64,000 nucleotides of DNA from Strongylocentrotus purpuratus (taxonomy: Eukaryota; Echinodermata; Echinoidea; Camarodonta; Strongylocentrotidae): contig NW_022145612.1 of NCBI RefSeq assembly GCF_000002235.5, positions 20,909,647 through 20,973,646 on the forward strand, read 5' to 3'. The stretch's first letter is position 1. Every line of letters begins with the position of its first letter. Positions 39,601-49,571 of this stretch are shown here, one piece after another. The position numbers were made by a program, and so were the translations under genes. The notes below the pieces were generated by a model. It saw only the letters and a list, made by a program, of their open reading frames with translations, did no database searches and had not been told where the DNA came from.

Positions 39601-42600
39601 TGTATAGAGCAATTGGGGGTGTGGCTAACTCTTGGGAGGAGAGTCAATCAGACTCTTGGTTTACAATAAACTTCTCTGTTAATTATCTACTTTTTATTCA
39701 TTATTGTTAATTTATATATTGTACATTATAATAATTGATGTTTTAAAACAAATTATCATTCTTCATAGTTACCCATGCCAATTATGTTTTCCTTTGTTTT
39801 GATTTGATTTGTTTATTTTGCATATGTTTATGTTTTGTTACTGGTTTTTGTTTGTTATATAATTTGTATATTTTTTATTCAGTTAACACGGACTTTCTGG
39901 GAAAAAAAGTCGTGTAGGCTGAGAGAGTTACCGTGTTTAAATAAATAAATGAAATGAAATAAAATGATTCAACCATTATTGCTTTTCTGTTGCAGCTTCT
40001 GAATCTGTGGAACCGGAAGGATCTGAAGAACCAGAGGAATCTGAGGAACCAGAAGGTTCAGAAGCAGCAGAATCCTCGCCAGCCGAACAAGCAGGTAAAC
40101 TTCGTAAATAACATAAACGGTGGCACTTTGTCGCTCTTTCAAAATGTGTACTGATGTCGTCCTTTAATGCAGTTAAAATGATTTGAATTGAGCAATGATT
40201 AAACCATTGGTGCTTTTTGTGTTGCAGCTTCTGAGTCTGTGGAACCAGAAGAATCTGAAGAACCAGAAGAATCTGAGGAACCAGAAGGTTCAGAAGCAGC
40301 AGAATCCTCGCCAGCCGAACAAGCAGGTAAACTTCGTAAATAACATAAACGGTGGCACTTTGTCGCTCTTTCAAAATGTGTATTGATGTCGTTCTTTAAT
40401 GCAGTTAAAATGATATGTATTGAGCAATGATTAAACCATTGGTGCTTTTTTTGTTGCAGCTTCTGAGTCTGTGGAACCCGAAGAATCTGAAGAACCAGAA
40501 GAATCTGAGGAACCAGAAGGCTCAGAAGCAGCTGAATCCTCGCCAGCCGAACAAGCAGGTAAACTATCTCTGAGGATCATGTATCATATCATGTTACCGT
40601 TATAGAAAATATGTCGAAAAGATGTCAGTATGATTTATTAATGTTATTTGTATGGAGAATAAAAACATGTAAGGTTCAGAGCGATTTTGAAATTAAATTC
40701 TAAGCTTAATATTTATGTGATGGACATTTTGCAGCGTCTGAGTCAGAAGAGCCAGAGGAATCAGAGGAGCCCGAAAGTTCAGAACCAGCCGAATCCTCGC
40801 CAGCAGAACAAGCAGGTATGTCATATCCATACAATGCGTTTGTTTGTGGTTTCCATGTCTTAAAAAATCGCAGACGTTTAATTTCCTATTATTATTTTTC
40901 TTATGTCAAAGTAATATAGTATAGTCTCATCGCACGTCTTTAGTGATAAATGTTCAACCTCGAAAACAAAATTCATGATAATTGTTAAGAATTCACTCCA
41001 TCAGATTTGTACAAATCGCCTAAATTCTTTAAAGGTTGGACATGTCTGATTCTTTATTATTTTCATTTCATATACCATCAAGTTAAGGCATTAGAACCCA
41101 GATATCTGAAATTATAATTATGGATAGCGAAGTGGCTGTGGACAACAATGCTTGTTACATCCTTGGAATATTTCTTGTTTTACGGTAACCCTAGAAAAGC
41201 TGAACATAGAAGCAAAATAAATGCATTGATTGATTTCTTCATCTCAAAATGGCTGCTGTATTGAAAAAAATTGTGATTCATTTTATAACTGAACAGCATC
41301 CGAGTCTGAAGAGCCGGAGGAGTCGGAAGAGCCTGAGGAATCCGAAGGTTCAGAAGGAGCAGAATCATCACCAGCAGAACAAGCAGGTATACATTTTGAG
41401 TTCACTTGTAGCTCTCTTGATGAGCAGATATTAGTAATCCTACGATAAGCATCCGTCACCTTTGTACAGATTATATGCATTTGCAGAACAAGACTGATCA
41501 ATAAAAATCAAAGATAACACTCTATGAAGCTATAGATAAATATCTTTTTCACAACCGAATACCGTTTCCTCCAGACTGCCCCCAAGTCGGAGGATGTTAA
41601 ATACTCTGAAGAGCCCTGAACTGTTCAGACACATCTCCAATAGAACAAACATCCTATAAGATATTGTTCCATATGTTTGTACATCCAGAATGTTAAAAAA
41701 AACACGATAAAAACAGTAACAACTCATTCATATTAATTGTTTTATGGGCCAGAAATATAGTCCCCATGAATTAGTTAACTGACTTTCTTTAAAATGATAC
41801 ATATAATAGTATATGACGCTTTTTCATTTCTGCCTTACAGCTTCTGAGTCAGAAGAACCAGAGGAATCTGAAGAACCGGAAAGTTCAGAACCAGCCGAAT
41901 CCTCACCAGTGGAACAAGCAGGTATGTCATATCCATACCTGGCATTTTGTTTGTAGATTCCATGTTCTGAAGAGATAAAAAGAATACACACTTTTTAAAC
42001 AACATTTTCGTTGGTCATAACTTCCGACTATTACGGATGTGAGAAACAATTACGAAACCCAAATCCGTTAAGTTCGTAGAACCAGCCGAATCTTCTCCTG
42101 TAGAACAAGCAGGTATGTCTTCGTTTGTGCCTTCTATATTTTGAGGGAAAAAAGGAGATTACCTTACAAAAAGTTGCTCGGTGGAACGTTAAACGAAATT
42201 GAAGTTAAGTAATATTTAAACAGTTTTTATATCCTCATTTCTCCTATATTTAAACAAATGCTAAATGTTCTCCTCGTATACTATCTCAAACAGCATCTGA
42301 GTCGGAGGAACCAGAGGAATCCGAAGAGCCTGAAGGTTCAGAAGGAGCTGAGTCTTCCCCGGCAGAACAAGCAGGTATTTCTTTGATGCTTTCCATGTTC
42401 TGAAGACGTAATAAACAACAAATTGCCTCTAAGTTCAGTTGCTTTCAGCATGCAAAGCGCACAATTACAACATTGGAATTACAACGAGTTAAATAATGAA
42501 GTAGTAGTAGTATAATGGTTTTATTAGAACAACTGCAAAATGGTAGCCCGAGAGCTAAATTACATTGCAAGTTTTACAAGCTCAGTTTTAAAAAGCATTT

Positions 42601-45600
42601 CAACAAAACTTAGATATAGACAAGTACAAATAATACACAGTAAAATAGATCATAACTTATTATATATTCCATACTTGCACACAAATTGATGATACAATTA
42701 GAATAGAATCGACATTATAATCATTTTTGTAATCATTGTGAAGTGAGGAATATTCACTTGAATCCTTTAACTTATAAAGATGAAGTTTCCGTTTATATTT
42801 CTTATTCAGCATCTGAGTCAGAGGAGCCCGAGGAATCTGAAGAGCCTGAGAGTTCAGAACCAGCCGAATCCTCACCAGTAGAACAAGCAGGTATGTCATA
42901 TTCAAACCTGGCGTTTTGTTTACTAGATTCCATGTTCTGAAGAGATACAAAGAATTTTCTAAACAATATTTTCGTTGTCACAAAAACCTAAATCCGTTAA
43001 GTTCGTAGAACTTGTATTTTTCATATATTTTCTATATATTTTTTCATTCGACTGCAGCATCAGAGTCAGAAGAACCCGAAGAATCAGAAGAGCCTGAAAG
43101 TTCAGAACCAGCCGAATCCTCACCAGCAGAACAAGCAGGTATGTCATAGTATCGGTTTATCTTACTTCTTTAATGACAAATGTTAATCCTTGGAGAAAAA
43201 AATCCATGGTAGTCAAAGGATTTTATTCCATCAAATATATTTAAATCGTTCTGAATGTTCAGAATCAGCCAAATCTTCACCGGTCAATCCGGATTACATC
43301 GTCACTCTGTACGTAAGCGTACATGAAAATCATACCATAAATATAATTATTACTCCCAACATATGCCATTTCTAAAAATCATTATTGTTTAAAGTATCAA
43401 ACCATTTTCTCATATCATGTCTATAATACAAATAATTTCCTGTACAGTATTCTCACTTTCAATCCTCTCTTAACCTCTCTTCCATCCTATTCTTTCCGCC
43501 TCTCTCTCTTTCTTCCACATCCCTCATCTCTCTCTCTCTCTCTTTCTCTGTATCCATCTCTTTCTCTCTCTCTTTCTCTCTCTGTATCTCTCTCTCCTTC
43601 TTTCTCGTATCCCTCTCTCCTTCTCTCTTTTCTTCTGAACTTTGATTTGTGTATATTGATCTGGTAAATGTATTTTTTAAATGTAAATTACTCAATGATT
43701 ATAATAAACATGTGAATAATAATGTTTGTATCGTATCAAGAAAATATGCTACGATTAATTTTTTAAGGTCAATCATTTTATTGCAGTACATTATTTTGAC
43801 CATGTTATTGTACGATTTGTATATAACTTTCTTCAGAGTCATCTCCTGAAGAATCGGAAGGTGCTGAATCTGAATCTCCACAAACATCGGAATCGGCAGG
43901 TAAGCCGTTATCACTGACCAACACCTGTTAAGGGAGTACAATGGAATTCATTTAATGATGAGAACTAACATTAATTTTTTATTAAAAATGCAAAGGAAAA
44001 CAAAATAGATACAAAAGGCAACAATCTGACTAATCTATAAACGTCTAGCTGTGATTAACACTTTAACCATTAACATAAATCATACATTAGGCCTAAAATT
44101 AAATCTTGTTGTATTGCCCTTTAGGTGCCAAAACATGGGTCGGTCGGTCGGAAAAGATTTTTTTTTAAAACTATTTTGTTGTCGCCCTCTTTGGGCCGAT
44201 ATTTTTCAGTTTTGAATGTTTTTTTCCCGCCCTCATTTGGCTGATATTTCTCAGTTTTTAATGCTTTAATATATGTGTTTCAGAGTCAGCATTCCATTCA
44301 TATATTTTTCACCTCATAATAATCCATGGTTTGCAATGTTGTGTTGAGACAGCATTCTGTGCTTTCCTGCTGACGAAGTTGGTTTTCAACTACCTGTAAA
44401 ACTTGCTAGCAATGTGAAGATTGTTTGGAATAATTTGATTGTATGCATTTATATCCTAAGTCAAACAAAATACATATTTTTTTATTCACTAATACAAAAA
44501 ATTCTAAAAAATGGTTTAAAAAAAAATTATAATGCCGACCGTAGATTTTCAGATTGTTGGGTCGGTCGCAAAGGGCAATACAACAAGTTTTTATTTTAGG
44601 CCTTAAGAAGAGCCGTGACTCCCAGCTTTCCCATGTATCTGAACATAATAAGAGATGATTTCAAGATTTGCAGACATTAGTTTTGGAGGCAATATTTCAA
44701 ATCTAAGGAATTGTTGCCACAGTAATCGATAACGATCGCATGTATAGTGAAAGAATGAATATGTTCTTTTCATCAGGCTCGGCAACGAGATTTAAACACA
44801 AATATTATTACACGTCAGAAAGACATTTAGCCCCCCCCCCCCCCCCCTTGATTCGTGATATTCCCCTCTGGAAAGCCTCAAATGACCATCATCCCATTTC
44901 CGAATCCTTCTTCCTCCTCCAAGGAAAAAGTGATCACGTGATGCATTACGGAAGTGCCTTTGCCACGAACGGAAATGTGCATTGGTTAGCCATGTCCTTC
45001 TTACGTAATATTGGTTGACATTATTACGAAAGCCAAATGAAACACTTATAATGAATATATGTTTGGGTGTCTTAATTAGCAATGTCATTGCGTGAAGTTT
45101 GTAAATTAACAAGATCCAACATGGTGTGCGATAGAATATAAAGTATATCACCCCGATCTATTACAGGTTTTTACTATATTCCATGACATGATAACACAAA
45201 CGAAAGAGAAGTGACCGAACATACGCATAACAAATAATTTAAGACACACATGTTTTCAAATCTTTACATCTGTTACCACTTTAGAGCCTTCCGAATCAGA
45301 GGAGGAGGACGACGATGATGACGACGATGATGAGGAAGATGAAGAAGAGACGGAGTCATCACATACCCAAAGCATAGGTCCGCATACTAAAAAACCAGGT
45401 AGAGGTTATCGGTCATTTCGTGCTGAGCTTGGGCAAAAATTAGAAAGAACTAAACTTCACACACCCTTGGTCTATTTTGCATATCATTAAAGTTGTAGAT
45501 TGGTAAAGTAACGCAGTGAAGATTAATTTTTATATCTGAGGAATACGTAGGATTGTTACTTTCATTAATACCCAAGATTGATTTTGAGACAAAAGATTAT

Positions 45601-47362
45601 TGCGCTTACATAATGTGATTTCTCAAAGAAATTCAAATAAGCAATTAATGACATAAATGTGAAATTATCTTTCCTACAAACAATGAACAAAATTTGTCCT
45701 TGGGGAAACAAATTGATATTTCTAAAAATCTACTAGGTATCTCAAGCCAGCATATAGTTTTCAAAAATCATGAACGAATTGGCTATCGGTTTATTCACAA
45801 CATTTGTTTAAAGTACTTGGTTTCTTAGAGTGTATTTAATTTCGTTAAAATCCTAAATGGATATAAAATGGATTATTTCTGATTATGTGTACTACATAAT
45901 ATCGGTGATTATGATACATTCTAAAGATGTTCCCATGCCCTGATCACTAAGATGAGTTATTCGATTTTTTGGTTATTTTACTTCACAGTTCCCCAAAATC
46001 GCACACCATCCACTGCCCCAACAACTACCACTACCACTGCCACAGTCCAACCCACCACACGTCGTCTGGTTGCTACCACCCAAGAGGGTTGTCAGGTCTT
46101 CTGCCCACTCGCTAGCCAGAAGGTATGTACTACAGTAGGTACCTTCGACAGCGAGTGCCTCTTTAACTTCTTCAAGTGTCTTGGTAAAGTCGGCCAGGAT
46201 GAAATAATTCTTTACGATGGCGAATGCCCAGCTACCCCTGCTCCTCCACGGATCAAGACAGCTGCCGTGACTCGACAGATGGTTACAAAGCCCCTAGTAC
46301 TACCAACAACGGTATGATATCTCTTGGTGAATTATTTCTTATATTTGTTCCAACATTATCACTTATGTTCAATGACAATAGTCAAACGATCTATAAAAGA
46401 AAGGAGATGACTGTGGGATTACTGCGAGTAAGAAAGTTTTCATTTGCGGTCAATGTCAACGCATATTTTGTTTGTTTATGAGATCATGAATCAGTGAAGC
46501 GAAGTTCACAAACCATGATTTTGTTACCCAATCTATTCGATTTTTAAATAGAAATCTCTTAAAGAAAACCGTGATGACAGTAAAGTAAACAGTATCATGG
46601 GTCCTGAGATCAAGACCAGCGAAACACTTTGAGATGCATCAAGTTTACAATAGATCTTTGAGTACAGAATAAGACCGATATAGGACTCAAGTTCCTAACG
46701 TTCTTGTAGTTTTTAGATTTATGCCCAGGGCATATGAGGGACTATTTCGATTGATTTAGTATCTGAGCCATTAAAGTCGATTGAGCCTCCACCCAGTAGT
46801 TCAAGACACTGTCTTTAAAGTTTATTTTTGATTCTTTTTGTACGGTGTTACTTGTCGTGTCAAAGACCGTGCCATTCGGTGGTGCAACTTCCTACGTCAT
46901 AAAAATGACGCCCCGTAGCCTACACAGATTTTGGCGCTCCCCAAAGGACAATAACTTAGCTACTAGCGGCTCTATTATCAAAACTCAAAATATGTAAAGA
47001 ACTTGGAAACGGCAGAAACTGTTCTCAGTTCTCACTTTCAGCATTCATTCTCTCTGATTAACTCCTTTTCGTTTAACACCCTTCCTTCTTTCCTCCCTCA
47101 GACAAAGAGTCGCTGCCCGGCATCATGTCCCATAGAGAACAAACCAGTCTGCGCTACGTATACGGCTCTCAATACTTTCTTCTCCACTCCGAACCCCATT
47201 CCTAACTTTGTCACATACACCAATGAGTGTGTGTTCCTTCTGCTGCAGTGTCAAGGCAAGATCAGTCAAGATGACATCATCCTCTTCCAAGGGTTGTGTC
47301 CAACGTCGCCCCCTACGTTACCCGGTATTGAAACCGCTTATCGGGGCACTGCTGGGCCTTGA
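36654..47362 (+). CDS. Secreted Kazal protein with Ser/Glu-rich cassette array (15 exons, 741 residues)
   Basis: Coding exons: 36654-36765, 37113-37496, 38303-38380, 39406-39504, 39996-40094, 40228-40326, 40460-40558, 40735-40815, 41297-41386, 41841-41921, 42294-42374, 42810-42890, 43058-43138, 43837-43899, 45285-45398, 45989-46311, 47102-47362. That is 17 segments, of which 15 are strongly supported and the two flanking the cassette array less so. They sum to 2226 nt, a multiple of three, and nearly all internal introns are phase 1. Protein order: signal peptide (MMATSRN start, hydrophobic LVVMATCLVVICA), Kazal 1 at residues 46-95, a Gln-rich then poly-Glu stretch, ten Ser/Glu/Pro cassettes at about 192-488, an Asp/Glu tract, a Thr-rich linker, and Kazal-like domains 2 and 3. 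Kazal domains usually inhibit serine proteases. The acidic part has repeated Ser-X-Glu sites, the pattern used by secretory-pathway FAM20C-type kinases, so a phosphorylated calcium-binding region is possible (inference). No orthologue was recognised. Confidence 0.8.
37113..37496 (+). CDS. Exon 2: Kazal domain 1 and poly-Glu tract
   Basis: The exon starts after CTTGTAG and joins exon 1 in phase 1. Six Cys lie in 50 residues (CPKKC, then CSTNGRTY, a lone C, SAC, and YLGPC), which is the Kazal order. Normal C-G-x-D/N at the third Cys is C-S-T-N here. After the domain come a Ser/Phe-rich stretch, KRKQQQQQPQRQR, and a run of over 20 Glu/Asp ending SSP. The poly-Glu run is a GAG/GAA microsatellite kept in frame, so its length may vary between alleles. 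Confidence 0.8.
38787..38852 (+). pseudogene. Dead cassette exon with a mutated splice donor
   Basis: A 66-nt segment after TTTGTCAG reads as a cassette exon in phase 1 (FSESVEPEESEG through SSPVEQA). At the point where every other cassette has GCAG-GT, it has GCAG-ATAAAC. With no usable GT donor it should be skipped or read into a stop. Its position upstream of the array suggests an old, silenced copy. A 146-bp inverted repeat sits 31 bp downstream. Confidence 0.65.
38884..39029. mobile_element. 146-bp inverted repeat beside the dead cassette
   Basis: The ends are AGGGACTTTTAGATTGCACG and CGTGCAAATCGGAAAGTCCC, and the arms meet at CCTTTTAAGGCAC / GTGCCTTAAAAGG. Both arms share GTGGACTGCTACGT in inverse form. 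It is non-coding and likely a MITE. Confidence 0.65.
39615..39960 (+). mobile_element. Probable 3' tail of a retroelement inserted in a cassette intron
   Basis: About 346 bp interrupts an intron that is otherwise only about 133 bp in neighbouring cassettes. The insert ends in AAATAAATAAATGAAATG, typical of a non-LTR tail. It is missing from the sister cassettes, so it arrived after they were copied or was lost in them. Confidence 0.5.
42080..42112 (+). pseudogene. Truncated cassette exon (relic or 33-nt micro-exon)
   Basis: The 3' half of a cassette (EPAESSPVEQAG in translation) is followed by a perfect GTATGT donor, but the 5' half is gone. The preceding TTCGTAG could act as a weak acceptor and would keep phase 1 at both ends, yet there is no pyrimidine tract. 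The same AATCCGTTAAGTTCGTAGAAC text recurs near 42991 without the exon, showing that this block was duplicated. It was left out of the gene model. Confidence 0.5.
43256..43290 (+). pseudogene. Degenerate cassette relic
   Basis: A short stretch translating as CSESAKSSPV resembles the end of a cassette, but it lacks both an acceptor and a donor. The sequence before it resembles the intron around 40940-41035. It is a decayed copy of the exon-plus-intron unit. Confidence 0.5.
44090..44602. mobile_element. PIF/Harbinger-like MITE with TTA target duplication
   Basis: Ends GGCCTAAAAT and ATTTTAGGCC are perfect inverses flanked by TTA on both sides (44087-44089 and 44603-44605). Inner TIR similarity continues (CTTGTTGTATTGCCCTTT against AAAGGGCAATACAACAAG). 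It sits in the intron between 43899 and 45285. Confidence 0.75.
45285..45398 (+). CDS. Asp/Glu-rich exon of the Kazal gene
   Basis: The exon follows a CCACTTTAG acceptor and ends CCAG-GTAGAG; both ends are phase 1. It encodes EPSESEEE, about eight consecutive Asp, then mixed Glu/Asp and a TESSHTQS tail. The GAC/GAT/GAA repeat marks a second trinucleotide expansion in the same gene, distinct from the poly-Glu run in exon 2. Confidence 0.7.
45989..46311 (+). CDS. Thr-rich linker and Kazal-like domain 2
   Basis: After a CTTCACAG acceptor the exon encodes a Thr-rich linker (TTTTTTATVQPTTRR) and a six-Cys domain from CQVFC through KVCTTVGTF and SEC to YDGEC. The VCTTVGT-Y/F-x-x-EC core recurs in the downstream paralogue. 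The exon ends in phase 0 at GTATGA, unlike the phase-1 exons upstream, and joins the last exon in frame. Confidence 0.8.
47102..47362 (+). CDS. Last exon: Kazal-like domain 3 and C-terminus
   Basis: A strong pyrimidine tract (TTTCCTCCCTCAG) precedes the exon. It encodes CPASC, PVCATYT, a Phe/Pro-rich insertion of about 16 residues, the typical Kazal YTNEC, LLLQC and FQGLC, then a Pro/Thr tail ending TAGP and TGA at 47360. The insertion between the third and fourth Cys is longer than usual. The nearest AATAAA is about 500 bp downstream, at about 47867. Confidence 0.8.
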   Translation, partial: TKSRCPASCPIENKPVCATYTALNTFFSTPNPIPNFVTYTNECVFLLLQCQGKISQDDIILFQGLCPTSPPTLPGIETAYRGTAGP

Positions 47363-48183
47363 AGACCGCCCAGCCAAATCGTGTTTGGATTATCTAGAGG
47401 AGAGACAATGAAAGATATGAAGAAAGAAAGAAAGAAGGTGGGAAGAAAGAGAAAAAGAAACATGGACCCCAAGGGAGATATTCGAAGAATGACTCACACA
47501 ATCTAAGAACCAATCTAAAGCGTTAAAAGTTTTCATTGTGTTTTGTATTTATATTTGTCATTTTGGTAGATGAATATGATCTAAAAGATTTATTATTATA
47601 ATTATTAATTACCAAGACGTATTACATTCAACTATTCCCTTTACGGTCTTCTGATTATAGTAATTTGGGTATATAGATTTTACCAAAAGAAACCAAGTTC
47701 TTTTCACATTTCTAGCTGAATAATTCATCAAGGACCATTTTAATTGGTGTGATCCCGGTAAGGGTTGATTATAATCGTATTGTGTTAAAATGATGGATTT
47801 CCGTATATCGGATTCAAATTATCGTTCTTGGAGGATACTAGTTATTTTCTCAGTTTTATGATTATCAATAAATAACATGTATTTTAGAAAGTCGCAAATT
47901 TCAGAAGACAGGCTTCTCTTCAAAATAAGGAGCCTTCAAAACCTTGCTATGACATTGATCGAATGAACCCAGTGGGGCTGGTCCCCGCAGTCACAATTGT
48001 CTGTAAATCAGAGATAAACAAAAAAAATTACATAACACACAGCCATACTTTGCATTAGATGGGTTTGAATCCATTTGTCAAAGATATTTTAATTCCATGT
48101 GCACTATATGTTTTAGACGTAGTGCTCATTGACTGTAGGTAATTTAGAGAGAAAATCTAGCATGCATAATATAATATGTTTAA

Positions 48184-48232
<49 letters not shown>

Positions 48233-48656
48233 CATTTGAAATTGTAAAGTTATTTATTCATTGAAGCCCTTTCCTAAAATACGTATTATTATACAGTATC
48301 ATTTGATGCATGTTACGCTTTAGCGATTAATACATGAATAATAAATGTGATTAAACAGCTCAAAAAAAATCTATACACGAATTTAGTTTTCTTCACTGTT
48401 CTGTTCTTACTACTGGTAATTTGTATTATGATAGAAACATGTAAGAAACTAAATTATCGAAATAACAGACATAATTTGGCAACCGATTATTTAAAAAAAT
48501 CTTCCTCACAAATTGATTTCTTTATTAAAATTGACGATAATATCACAAGACCGACAGTTTAATGTATCAAACTTACATACATAAAAATGAACATATTGCA
48601 AATACATGATGCGAACAATGAGGGCGACTGACAGAAGAAGAAGATTAAGAAGAAGT

Positions 48657-48674
48657 CGAGAGAGAGAGACACAC

Positions 48675-48708
<34 letters not shown>

Positions 48709-48818
48709 ACACACACACACGCACACACACACACAAAGAGAGAGAGACAGAGACAGAGAGACAGACAGAGAAGGAGAGAGAGAGACACACACACAAAGAG
48801 AGAGAGAGAGAGAGGAAA
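48657..48818. repeat. Mixed GA/CA microsatellite
   Basis: Alternating GAGAGA and CACACA runs with interspersed AGACAGAGAC. Open frames across it on both strands are low-complexity artefacts. Confidence 0.85.
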
Positions 48819-49535
48819 GAAAGATTGTAGGATCAGGGAGAAGGTGGACGTCTTGCTTGCTCAGAGAAACATGTTTTTGGCAAAAATTTGCCCAATGACC
48901 GAAATATTGATACAAAAATAGAATATGATATTTGAAATCTTCACTCCTCTTAACGCCTGAGGAAGGTTTTTTTCTCGATCCGGCCTTGAGTGACCTTTAA
49001 TGCCAAGCAAGCCCCTCCCAACCAAAACAATGAGTAGAAAAGAAAAAAAACTACCTCTGGTACCCCTCCATTTCAAAGTGTGATTCAATAAGGATGTCAT
49101 TTCAAGGCAGTCTAATAATATTATTGAAACGAACACTGGCATGAATCTGACTTCATTATGGGAAAGGGCATGGGGGGGGGGGGAGTCTAAAGTTAGTAGA
49201 ATACGCTGCATTTTGATAAACGATTATAAAACTGTAATTTAATGCCCCATCCCCAGAATTAACGCACCTGAAAACCAAAAAAACTCAACTTTTTTTATGC
49301 GGGGAACTATTTCCCTGTTATAAGTGAGACATCAACAAATCATAAACAATAGAACGTCATACATCCATGAGGCTCATAATTATAAAGCACCCCTCCCCCA
49401 TTGCACAGAAGACATTTTCATTCAGTCCATCGTTAATTTCCGATATCCTTTTCTTTGGACACCATAAAGCTTCGCCTCTATACAATTGATGTATAACTTA
49501 CATGTACGCCCCCCCCCCCCAAAAAAAAAAAAAAA

Positions 49536-49571
<36 letters not shown>

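Larger units (their letters stand above)
39270..43138 (+). repeat. Exon-intron cassette array encoding Ser/Glu/Pro repeats
   Basis: Ten functional-looking exons begin A-S-E-S and end in a form of SSPAEQAG: four of 99 nt, one of 90 nt and five of 81 nt. All are phase 1 at both ends, so any number can be added without breaking the frame. Exons at 39996, 40228 and 40460 start exactly 232 bp apart, and their introns match closely (shared ACATAAACGGTGGC and AATGCAGTTAAAATGAT). The unit copied was therefore exon plus intron, not exon alone. The 39406-39996 step is longer because of a later insertion. Introns after 41921 and 42890 are likewise alike. Confidence 0.85.

Noticed and set aside
39270-40558. 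CRISPR-like regular repeats
   Set aside because: The period is 232 bp with coding exons and splice sites in an animal gene; units are exon-intron cassettes, not repeat-spacer units.
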